NCBI RefSeq assembly: GCF_000002865.3
Contig: NW_001865086.1
Span: 149,888-167,224, forward strand
Source: Monosiga brevicollis MX1
Lineage: Eukaryota; Opisthokonta; Choanoflagellata; Craspedida; Salpingoecidae
Direction: 5' to 3'
Length of the DNA: 17,337 nucleotides
Position numbers and translations under genes: made by a program
Part shown: piece by piece, positions 1-9,148 of the stretch
Layout: each line of letters opens with the position of its first letter
Position numbering within the stretch: position 1 is the first letter of the stretch
The notes under the pieces: generated by a model
Database searches by the model: none
Seen by the model: the letters and a program-made list of their open reading frames with translations, nothing else
What the model was told of the DNA's origin: nothing

Positions 1-76
1 TCACACACACACACACACTTGCGCGCGCGCTCTCTCTGTATCTCTCGCTCGCTCGCTCGCTCTCACTCACACACAC
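1..76. repeat. compound microsatellite (CA, GC, CT, CTCG units)
   Basis: The window opens with (CA)n, then a short GCGC run, CT units, several CTCG units and another CA run. Simple low-complexity DNA with no coding sign. Confidence 0.9.
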
Positions 77-584
77 GGCTGGATGGTGTATCGGTTCGAC
101 ATTGACAACGTAGGCAGCATCGTGTGCGCAGCAAGCTTTCCTCACGGACGGCCGTTGATGTGAGTGGCGCTTTGCCGTTGCCTTTCAACCGATGGCAGCC
201 TTTGACTCGTGTCGTTGAGAGAGGAGAGACTGTCACGCGACAAGGAATTAGCCCCCTCCCTCGCCGCCGTCGCCCGTTTTTTTTTTCCCACCACAGATTG
301 CCCTCCCTGCCAGTTGCACCGCGCGGCTGGTCCCCCGTGCCTCGACTCATCTGCCTTGTTGGCAATTGCGTTTTTGCGACAGATCAGCTGCTTGACCATC
401 ACCCCCTAGCCCCCTCGCTGCGGCTGGCCACCAGCCGCCCCCCGTCGTCGAATACCCACATTCAACCGCTCCTGCATCTCGCCTCCTCGTACGCGCCTGC
501 CCCCGCCCCCTCTTCGTGTGCTCGGTTGCATCAAATCAACATTGACCATTCCTGTGCTTGAAAATGCGGGTTGGAGGCAAATAG
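77..584. other. unassigned 5' flank of the TEX261-like gene
   Basis: About 500 bases without a recognisable gene. Open frames exist on both strands, but their translations have no family resemblance and overlap each other. There is a poly-T run near 280 and C-rich stretches near 400-520. It probably contains the promoter and 5' UTR of the gene starting at 680, though I see no clear TATA element. Confidence 0.5.
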
Positions 585-677
585 GCACCGACTGACCGAC
601 CAACCAATTGACCGACCGACCGACCGACCAACCAATTGACCGATTGACCGACTGACCGACCAACCGATTGACCGACA
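585..677 (+). repeat. degenerate GACC/AACC/AATT tetranucleotide repeat just upstream of a start codon
   Basis: Tetranucleotide units (GACC, AACC, AATT, GATT, GACT) repeat across the stretch and stop three bases before the ATG at 680. Higher-order units of about 16-28 bases are visible because the AACCAATTGACC block recurs. It would lie in the 5' UTR or core promoter of the TEX261-like gene. Confidence 0.85.
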
Positions 678-679
678 TT

Positions 680-1815
680 ATGCTGTTGGAGGCCCTTTCT
701 TGGCTGGGCTTTATCTTCATTGCCGTCTTTGTCACCCTGTGCCTCGCGGCGGGTCTCTTGTATCTGGCCGAGGTGGTCGAGGAATACACGGTCGCCACCC
801 GCCGCCTGCTTCATCAAGCCATCTTTGTAAGCATCCCGCGGCACAATTGGAAAAGCAGCGCTCGTAGCGTCGGACAACCCGCCTCTGATGACGCCGTCCA
901 TGTAGGTGGTGGTGGCCTTGCAGTTGTTGTTGGGCTTTTTCTCGTCCATCCCGCTCTGGCCCATGACCTTGGTGGGCACGGCCGCCCACATTGCCTACTA
1001 CTCGCTGCTGCACGACTTTCCCTTTTTCAAGTTTACCAGCCCCGAGTTTATTCTCTCCTCAGGTAGGCTTGGTGGCAGCAGACAGGGAGTTGCCCGGCCG
1101 GTGCGGGGGGGGGCTTTTTTTGCATTTTTTTTGGGAGGGTCTCCAACCTGCCAGGCTTTTTGCCGACGCCCATCACCTGCCTCGTTGACTGACATGGTCT
1201 GCGAAATGTCTTCCCTCCCTTTTTTTTTATTAACCGGTTGTAGTGCTTGTGGTGGCACACCATTGGGTCGTGTTTAACCACTTTTCATCGTTCTACTATC
1301 CCTTTGATCAGGCAAGCTCTATTGGCTGCTGCATTGCGGGACGTGTGCACCAGCCATGTGCTCACGTCTGCTTTTTTTTTTTCCCCCCTGGTCTAATGCG
1401 GCAGGTGGTTTCCTACTTTGTGCTGTGCGTGTGGTTGGTGCCGTTTACGCTGTTTATTTCGCTGTCGGCCAACGAGAACGTCTTGCCCAACTTTCAAGAC
1501 CTGTCTGGCGCCGGCCAAGGCAATGATGCTGGCACCGCCGCGACACCCGTCACGGCCACCAGCGGCATGTACGGCAAGCGCCAAAACGGCCTCTTGGGTA
1601 CGTTTCGACAAGGGCAAGGGAGACGCTCGTTCAGGTTGAGAGCAGCAACGAGATGAGAAAGCGATCGATCCTGGGTGGCGGCTCGTATCTTCACCATCTG
1701 GCGCCTGACTCACGACGTGGCCCATGACGGCCCTCTTGCAACCCCAGGCCTGCTGACCTGGCTCAAGAGCAAGGCCGACAACGTCCTCCCCCGCTCAGGC
1801 AACAAAACCTTTTAA
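680..1815 (+). CDS. TEX261: TEX261/Svp26 (Erv26) family membrane protein, five exons
   Basis: Exon model join(680..826, 924..1062, 1244..1311, 1405..1597, 1748..1815), 204 aa; human TEX261 is about 196 aa. The family comprises small multi-span proteins of the early secretory pathway; yeast Svp26/Erv26 acts as a cargo adaptor for COPII export. Family signatures seen: AAGLLYLAEVVEEYTVATRR at residues 23-42, FTSPEFILSS closing exon 2, FYYPFDQ closing exon 3, and SLSANENVLP at 137-146. Four hydrophobic segments lie near residues 4-31, 50-75, 96-110 and 119-139. Phases agree at every junction; introns are 97, 181, 93 and 150 nt. Intron 3 starts CAG|GCAAGC, a GC-AG intron. The ATG at 680 is chosen because the conserved N-terminus starts there; an upstream in-frame TTG lies inside the repeat. 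The TAA at 1813 ends a short basic tail, as in the animal protein. Confidence 0.93.
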
Positions 1816-1857
1816 CCCTTTGAATCCATTTACCAACTAAAGTCGTCGCTTGTGTGT

Positions 1858-2175
1858 GGAGAGATGTAGAGAGAGAGAAAAAAGAGAGAGAGAAGAGAGA
1901 GAGAAAGAGTGAGAGAAGGAAATGAGAAAGAGAGAGAAGAGAGAGAGAGAGATACAGAGATGGACAGACAAAAGCAGAGACACAGAGAGGGATTTAGAGA
2001 GACAGAGAGAGAGACCCATTCGTTAAGAAGAAGACAGAGATTTAGAGAGAGATTGAGAGAGAGGGATTTAGAGAGAGAGAGATTTAGAGAGAGAGAGATT
2101 TAGAGAGAGGGATTTAGAGAGAGAGAGAGATTTAGAGAGAGAGAGAGAGATTTAGAGAGAGAGAGAGAGAGGGCC
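1858..2175 (+). repeat. GA-rich microsatellite with embedded GATTTA units
   Basis: Almost pure purine tract of GA dinucleotides. From about 2036 it becomes a tandem array in which GAGAGA runs of varying length alternate with GATTTA. Translations on either strand are only Glu/Arg or Ser/Leu runs. It lies about 40 bases after the TEX261-like stop codon. Confidence 0.9.
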
Positions 2176-2217
2176 GAGCATTTGGTCAGACAGAGTGAGC
2201 GAGAGAAAGGGCCGGCT

Positions 2218-2400
2218 GCTACCGCTACCGCTACCGCCACGGATACGGATACGGATACGGATACGGATACGGATACGGCTACGGCTACGGCTACGGATAC
2301 CGCCACGGATACCGCTACTGATACTGCTACTGCTACGGATACGGCTACGGATACGGATACCGCTACTGCTACTGCTACGGATACGGATACTGCCGGTGCT
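2218..2400 (+). repeat. hexanucleotide minisatellite GATACG with GCTACG/GCTACT/GATACC variants
   Basis: Tandem hexamers of GATACG drift into GCTACG, GATACC and GCTACT. All frames stay open because the unit is a multiple of three and stop-free, giving artificial Asp-Thr, Ala-Thr or Arg-Ile repeats. Nothing suggests that it is translated. Confidence 0.9.
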
Positions 2401-2464
2401 GCCGGTGCTGTTGCCGGCGCTGTTGGTGGTGGAGCAGCTAGTGTGCTTGATCAGCTGCGCCTTG

Positions 2465-2638
2465 CTCGTCTGGATCTCGTCTGGATCTCCGTCTCTCGTC
2501 TCTCTCGTCGCTCTCTCGTGTCTCGCTCGTGTCTCGCTCGTGTCTCGCTCGTCTCTCGCTCTCTCTCGTGTCTCTCGTGTCTCTCGTGTCTCTCGTGTCT
2601 CTCTCGCTCTCTCGTCTCTCGCTCTCTCTGTGATATGA
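2465..2638 (+). repeat. CT-rich TCTCG/TCTCGTG tandem repeat
   Basis: Pyrimidine-rich tandem array with TCTCGTG and TCGCTCG units. It is the strand complement in character of the GA tract at 1858-2175, so the two could in principle pair. It ends about 135 bases before the Sac2-like start codon. Confidence 0.88.
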
Positions 2639-2773
2639 GCTGAGCTGAGAGCAGGCTCCTTGGACACTGGCTTTTGGGGGGGTTGAATCAAATGCCGCAG
2701 TGAGCGCCGGTTCGGCAGTACGAGTCGGCGGCATTGGTGGCACCGGCAACACTGTTGTAGACTGAGCAGATCG

Positions 2774-3141
2774 ATGGCGGGATCAGAGGGTCACGCCCCA
2801 GGGCCCCTCAAGGCGTACGGGGGCGCGGGCCAGCTCACCGTGCTCGCCACGCCCCATCACTTGCTCCTTGCCAGCGATGCCCTCCCCACCTTGTTGAGGT
2901 AATCGTCCTTTCGGTCCCGCCCCCCTCCGCCTTCGCCCGCCCCTCAACCCGATCCTTTCCCCCTTTCCGCCTCGGCTCGGTGTTTTTGCTTGGTGCAGTT
3001 GCACCACGGTCGCCTTGCTTTTGTTCCCAACCTGAGTCTCAACCCCCCCTCTTCCATTCTTGCGCCTTCATGGCCACAGGATCAACCGCGTGACGCGAGC
3101 CTTTAGCACGGTCACAAGACCATCCCTCCAGGCCTTACCCC

Positions 3142-3172
<31 letters not shown>

Positions 3173-4745
3173 ACTTTTTTTTTTGTGTGTTTTCCCGACC
3201 CCACTTGCCCTGCTGTCCTTGACCGCCTTCTCGCGCTCACACATCGACCTCCCACTTGCGCCAGATGCCGTCAACCTCGGGGCCGTCTACGGCTTTGTCG
3301 GCCTTCTTGACCTCCTGACTGGTTCGTTTGTACCTTGCCCCACCCCACTCGCGCGCGCTCTCTCTCTCTCTTTCTCGCGCGCGCGCTCTCTCCCACCCTC
3401 CTATCCCTTTATCCCTGTTCTCACCCCTGTTCTCACCCCGTTTCAATCCTTGTCGTCACCTGTGCTTGGCGCCATTTTCTCATTTGTGAGCAGGATGGCA
3501 CCTCATTGTCATTACCGAGCGCACCGCGGTGGGCACGCTCCGTGGCGAGCCGGTAAGGATCACCCTCTTACCATGACCCGCCATTGCTCATCCAACTTTG
3601 CAAGGCTCGCGCGTTCGCATCATATTCTTGACGCTCGCCGCTTTTAGGTGTACCGCATCGATGCCATTGCCGCCCTGCCGCTCTCGCCCGAAGCCCGCTC
3701 TACACATCTCAAGGCACGCCCATTGCGGTCTCGAGACAATCAACACATTCCCGAATCATCAAATCCCTCTCACCACGCCCTGTGCTGCCCCTCGGCCCGC
3801 CCTCTACCCACCGCGTCACGCACCATCGCTTCCTACCCCGCAGTTCCGTTCCAGCGCCCAGCAAGCCGTCACCGCCTCAGAGAAAGCGCCTCCCACTAGC
3901 ACGCAGGCCGGTCCACGTGATTTGCGCGTTCCTCAAGCCGAAATCCTGGTCCCTGAACAGTATCACCCAGACCAAGGTCCGCGCCTTTTGCTCCGCGGCA
4001 GACCACCCAAACTCTCAGATTGACATTTGCCCCCCACCTCCTCTCCTTCTAAATGACAACTTATCATCCGCTTTCAATACCTTGCATCGTGGCCGCAGGC
4101 ACGGAGAGCTCACTCGACAAATCCCAGCGGAATCATCGTCTCTACAACAAGCTTTACAAGCGCCACATCAAGGTTGAAAAGCCGCCATCCTGACAACCGT
4201 GATGTGGTTTTGCGGTCATGCCGTGCCCAAGCCATCATCCTCATCTCGTCCTGCCCCCCATCCGGTAGCTGCTTGAACGCATGTTCTCGCCCGAAGGCGG
4301 CTTCTTTTATAGCGGGTCAGGCAACGTGCTCCTCAAGTGAGATCCTGTTTCCACTTGCCCTCGTGGTTGTTTCCCGACTCTTCCCTGATTCGCGCTCAAC
4401 CCTCCCGCCCTTTGCTTTCTCCTTTTGAGCACAGCTTACAAAAGCAACACGAGTTTCTCGAGGATGAGGCCCGGCCCCCCTTTATGTGGCAATCCCCGGC
4501 TGCAGACCGCACCTTTTGGAATCACGTCATGCTGGTCGACCTCGTGTCCAATACCGATCTCCACCCGTGGGTCCTGCCCATCATGCAGGGGTTCTTCGAT
4601 CGGGGATCCTGCCGTCTACCCTCTGGAACTACCATGGCCGCTACCATCGTGTCTCGTCGCTCTCGCCACCGCCTTGGCTGTCGGTACGCCAGTCGTTGAC
4701 CCAGTGCCCCAGTTATCTGGAAAAACAAAAAAACAAAAAAAAAAA

Positions 4746-4780
<35 letters not shown>

Positions 4781-7700
4781 AAATACAAAGCAACAACCGA
4801 AAATCATCAATCGCAGCAAGTCTTCACTTTGCGCTGTCCGCACTTGGGTAGCTACAAGAAGCGCGGCCTGGACGCCAACGGCAATGTGGCCAACGGCGTG
4901 GAGACAGAGCAGATCCTGGCGTGCAACGACCACGTCCTGGCCTTTGTGCAATATCGAGGTGAGTGCCGCATGCTGAGAAAACTCGAGGCCTTGCTTCTTG
5001 CTGACAACCCGCTTCCTGCATGGGCCGCTTCCTCCCACCAGGCTCCATTCCCGTCTTCTGGACGCAAGAACCTCAAAACAAGGAGTATCGACCAGCCGTC
5101 AATCTTCACAAGACCCCGGCCGAAACCCAGGTGCGCCTGCCTTTCTTGAGAGCAGCACTGCGTCTCGTCCTAATCCACCCGAAATCATCCCTGATCGTGG
5201 CCTTGCGCTGGTCATTGCTTGCAGACGGCCTTTCTGCGCCACATGGAGCAGCTCGTGTCGCATTTTGGTCCCCATCAATTCTGGGTGAATCTCATCAATC
5301 GTCAGGGCCGCGAAGCCGTACGTCATGCCACTCATACAGTTCCTGTGCTCGTGCACCCAATGCACCCAAACCTTGAGGATGATTGGTCACGGCGCTCACA
5401 ACAACAGCGCTCTCATCTGTGTTAGGTGGTTGGAGAGGCCTTCAAAAAGGTGTTTGCTGCTGCCGCACCGTCCCACATCACCTACCATCCCTTTGATTTT
5501 CACCACCACTGCAAGCGAAGCACCATGCACAAAGTAAGACTGTCAGCCTACCGTCATCTCCACCCCTGTTCCCTTCCTCTCACCTTTGGGGGCCGTGCCA
5601 AACGCAGGTGTGGGAAATTGTCGACGCGGCCCAGGTCTCGCTGGACAACATGGGTTTCACCAATTTCGTCGTCAACGGTGATGTGCGTCTAACATGAGGC
5701 TGGGCCTCACCTCACGACAGTCTCACCAACGTTTCATCTGCTTTTCAGGTGTGGCATCCCGTGACACAGCAGACGGGCGTTGTGCGTACCAATTGCATGG
5801 ATTGCTTGGATCGTACCAACGTCACCCAAAGTGTCTTTGCTCGAGACACCGCGGCACGCCAGCTCTTGGCAGCCGGCATCCTCAAGGGCAAGGTATGCCC
5901 TCGGTCTTGCTGTAGCCACGTTCTCTTGTTCCTTGTGCGCGGCCCTTCACGTCTTTGCCTGGCCATTCGCCCTTCCATCGCGCTCCTCTTTGCCACACTC
6001 CCAGGAGGGCTTTCCACCCGCATTGCTGAGCCTACTGCAGCGCCTGTGGGCTGCCAATGGCAATCAGATTAGCCGGCAATATGCCGGTACTGATGCCATG
6101 AAAAGCGAGGCCACCAAGGCCGGTCGCAACAAACTCCTTGGTACGCATCTTTCGAGCCTCTTAGTCTGTTGCTATTTTGCAGCCTCGGGTGATGGCACCA
6201 TGGATCCCGCCCCCGTAACCCGTACCTGTTTTTTTTTTATTTATTTATTTATTTATATCTAACTTTAATTCCATCCTCTGGGCACCCGTCACCGCCGATG
6301 ATGCGCAGGTGCGCTCAACGATGGTCGTAAGTCACTGACTCGCTATTACCTCAACACTTTCAAGGATGCATACCGACAACAAGTCATCGACCTCTGTCAG
6401 CTGTCTCGATCAACGAGCGCTGTCTTCAACGAGAGCCTGGCGCTGGAGCGCATGCAACACGTTGTGCTACAAGACACGACCACCAACTTTGTGAATCGTG
6501 TTCTTCGCAAGGTTTGTCTTGCCTTCGTCCGTGCCCGGGCTCGGATGTGAGATACCGCAGTGAGCACTGCCAGGTCTTACACGCGCGCGCGCGTGTGCAT
6601 GCTTTGTAGATTATCGATGAAGGGGAGCACTGCATTGCAGCATGGCCCACGTTCCGGCGAGATCCGTTAGTTTTTCATAAACGCACATCACTTTTAACCC
6701 CGACCCTAGCCCATGCTTCCGCTCGCTTGCCTTGAGATGCTCGGCATCCTGTCCTCATTCCTGCTTTCGACTCTACCGGTCTCCTTATTTTAGAGTGGTG
6801 GTGGCAGAGACGATTGTGATTGTGACCTCCGAGCATCTGTACGTGGCCTATGTGAGTTTTGCGGACGAGACCCTGCATGCTCTGGGTACACACAATCTGC
6901 ATCTATTGCATCGTGGTGAGTCGGGCCCCTTGGCTCCGGGCGAGATCAAGGCGCTGAGTCTGCATACCAACAGTATTGCCGAAGATGCCAGCAAAAGCCG
7001 ATCCAAGATCCGCTTTCCAGTGGTTCGGCTCGCCTTTCGGGTAAGCACCAACTGTGATGTGTGTCTGTGCAAGAGGTGCCAGTGGCTCAAGGTCAAAATA
7101 AAATTTGCATTGGCAGCTGTCTCAACTGGTGGCAATCCATATGTTGACTTGCAATGCCTAGGCTTTGGGTGAAATTGAGGACCGTCTCGAAGCCGGGTTG
7201 GTGGCGCTCTGGCTCTCTGAGCTGCGACAAGCAAACCCGTATCTTGTGGGCGATGCCATGCCGGATGAAGAGACAGAGGAGCTCGAGGCCGAGGCGCTAG
7301 CACGCTTTGCCGACACTCGGCCTGCAGCCTCGAGCATCATAACGAGGGCGGCAGCTTGGACCACGCAAGCGTTGAATGGCCATCAGGATGAGCTGGCATC
7401 GGCGTCGGTGCTGTTGGGAGAGAGCGCTACTCCTGCACCAAACTGTGGCTCGTCGAGGGCGGATTCACCTCGTACGGACCGAAGTCGCGTGGCTAGCAGT
7501 TCTGATGGGCCAAGCACCAGGAGCGCGGGCCAGGGCACGGACGACGGCGAAGAGGACAACGTGGACGAAGATTCAGAGATGGTCAGCTCTGTCCTGGCCG
7601 GACTGATTCTCGATTCACACTTGGAAGCATCACCCGCGAATCCGGACAAGGACCGCCGCTTGCGGTCGAGAACTTTGCCCGCTTCCGTGGCCCATGAAAC

Positions 7701-8402
7701 GCTGGCAGAGTATGAAGCTCGTGCGCTCGGAGTGGGATCCACCGGTGATTTGCACGACATGTCTTCGGTCTTTGGCGATGAACCCAGCGCAGACGAGACT
7801 GGCGATCAGAAACCTGGTTCGACCGAGAAGGAAGACCCTGCACAAAATGATGTGTATGAGGGGCAGGAGAGGACTCGCGAAGAAGGCATAAACGGCAATG
7901 GCAGCGAAGCGGATGGTGACGAGGATGACGAGGATGACGAGGACATTGATGTGGAGGACGTGCCTGAGCGAAGTTTTTCAGAGGAGGCGCAGCAACCCGC
8001 TGGTGTAGTATCGCGGACAAAGCTGAGTGGATCCTCGGCCGTCGATGTGGAGGCCAACATGGTCATGGCGCCAACCATTGATCTGTCAGCGGGTTTGGGC
8101 CGCTTGCCCGACCCTGTTTTGGAATCTCTCCGGGTATGTAGGCTGCTTCTGCCGCGGTTGAGGCGGTTGGTGTGTTGGCTGCTGACTGTTTTTTTCTTCT
8201 TTGGAATGGGCCATCTCCGTGTTGTGCTTGGGGCTGGCAGGCGGCAGCACCCCCGTTGCCGGTGGGACGCGTGAGTCAGCTACAGTGGTTGACAATACAG
8301 CCCTTGGCATTGGACATGCAGGGACATGCCTTGCCTTCGATTGATAGCGGTATGTGTGGCCTGGTGGAGCTCGTGTGTCACACGACACTCTTCGTTGCTG
8401 TA

Positions 8403-8451
<49 letters not shown>

Positions 8452-8580
8452 TTGTGTTTATTTATTTGTGTGGCAATAGGTATCGTGGATGAGGTTATGC
8501 AAGGGTTACAACAAGCACTCAAGGAGGGCCGCCACCGGTATTCCCTGCACGCTGTGAAGATGGCCAGTGAGTGTACTTAG
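2774..8580 (+). CDS. INPP5F: Sac2/INPP5F-type phosphoinositide phosphatase, about 21 exons
   Basis: Model join(2774..2898, 3080..3321, 3494..3552, 3648..3713, 3844..3910, 4099..4172, 4269..4336, 4435..4683, 4852..4958, 5042..5130, 5225..5317, 5426..5533, 5608..5682, 5749..5892, 6005..6140, 6309..6511, 6610..6665, 6794..7040, 7162..8133, 8241..8349, 8480..8580), about 1129 aa; human INPP5F is about 1132. The family removes 4-phosphate from inositol lipids on endosomal membranes. Seen: [18 protein letters not shown] (exons 8-9), [13 protein letters not shown], catalytic [10 protein letters not shown] with Cys490 and Arg496 (CX5R intact), ISRQYAGT and [10 protein letters not shown]. An hSac2-like domain follows near residues 600-736, then a Ser/Asp/Glu-rich tail with an acidic run at 987-1005. 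Exons 6-19 are firm. Exons 4-5 (a GC donor at 3714 is assumed), exon 2 across a repeat, and the last exon are tentative: a GTGAGT at 8569 could extend it. Confidence 0.9.
3137..3185 (+). repeat. poly-C / (CA)n / poly-T compound tract inside Sac2 exon 2
   Basis: A run of about 20 C, then CA units, then about 10 T. No AG dinucleotide occurs between about 3133 and 3262, so no 3' splice site can remove the tract while keeping the following conserved-looking block (residues like [14 protein letters not shown]). The frame is open right through, adding a Pro-rich and Thr-His-rich insert if translated. Its length is likely to vary between strains or assemblies. Confidence 0.75.
4722..4790 (+). repeat. 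A-rich tract (poly-A with C interruptions) in a Sac2 intron
   Basis: The stretch begins AAACAAAAAAAC and ends in about 35 uninterrupted A. It lies wholly within the intron 4684..4851, which still has a normal GTACGC donor and TAG acceptor. It may be a microsatellite or the worn tail of a retrotransposed sequence; no target-site duplication or element body was seen. Confidence 0.8.
6229..6256 (+). repeat. poly-T followed by (ATTT)n in a Sac2 intron
   Basis: Short T run followed by ATTT units inside intron 6141..6308. Simple sequence only. Confidence 0.85.
8404..8456 (+). repeat. (TG)n microsatellite with CG interruption in the last Sac2 intron
   Basis: TG dinucleotides with a short CGCGCG interruption, lying in intron 8350..8479 between the last two Sac2 exons. 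Confidence 0.9.
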
Positions 8581-9148
8581 CATGCTCCAACCAACAGCAG
8601 GTACTGCATGGGGAACGGATGGTCCCAGGTGTTGGGTTTGATAGAGTTTGCCTCGAGACCACCATGCCCCAAACAAAGCTGGATGGGAATGAGTTTGGCA
8701 TTTGCAAAGAGACAATCGATTGCGGATCAAGCACCAAAACGCACAAGAACTATACTTGACATGTGAACAAACATCAAACAGGCATTCAGAGAGGAGGGGC
8801 AAATGGATAAAATCAAGAGGAACAAGACAGAACTAGAGAAAGGACAAAAGAAAAAGAAAAAGGCAAATGGAGAGGCCTTCACCACCCCAAAGTCGGAGAA
8901 CAGGAGAATGGAAAGAAGCACGACCAGACACTCGGCGCAGGCAGCACCTTTTTCAGCCATCACGCAGAAAACTGAGACAACTCTTTTCCCAAGCAAGGAG
9001 GGAAGTTAGCATGAAAAACAAACAGAACAAAACAAAGCGAAAGAGCAATGACCAAGCGGGTAGGGGATAACGGGTAGGGGATAACGGGTAAGGGGTTCCT
9101 TTGAGAATTGACGAACACGGATGGGTCTTGACTAGGAGCGGTTTTGGG
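8581..9148. other. intergenic region between two convergent genes
   Basis: The Sac2-like gene ends from the left and the forkhead gene ends from the right, so this holds two 3' UTRs. On the + strand, 8805-9060 is A-rich with AAG/AAAG motifs and open frames giving only Lys/Arg-rich translations. No canonical AATAAA was found for either gene. Confidence 0.6.
9056..9098 (+). repeat. 15-base tandem repeat GGGTAGGGGATAACG
   Basis: Two full copies and a partial third copy of a 15-base unit, located about 50 bases beyond the stop codon of the forkhead gene, in its probable 3' UTR. The G-rich units could allow G-quadruplex formation on this strand. Confidence 0.8.

Noticed and set aside
124-561. Open frame of 145 aa upstream of the TEX261-like gene
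   Set aside because: Pro/Ser/Arg-rich, overlapped by frames on the other strand, no family resemblance and no splice support.
2182-2643. Long open frames of about 150 aa on both strands with Asp-Thr, Arg-Ile or Ser-Arg repeats
   Set aside because: They are translations of stop-free hexamer and CT repeats; several frames are open at once and there is no unique sequence or start context.
4722-4790. Poly-A tail of a processed retrocopy or LINE
   Set aside because: No element body or target-site duplication is visible in the 168-nt intron that contains it; a simple A-rich repeat is enough.
6916-6921. Perfect GTGAGT donor inside Sac2 exon 18
   Set aside because: Reading through keeps the frame and the hSac2-like sequence to 7040, where a GTAAGC donor follows; the internal site is probably unused or minor.
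9056-9098. Resemblance of the tandem unit TAGGGGATAACGGGTAA to the I-SceI homing endonuclease site
   Set aside because: It differs by an inserted G and a missing A, is tandemly repeated, and no homing endonuclease gene is nearby; probably chance.
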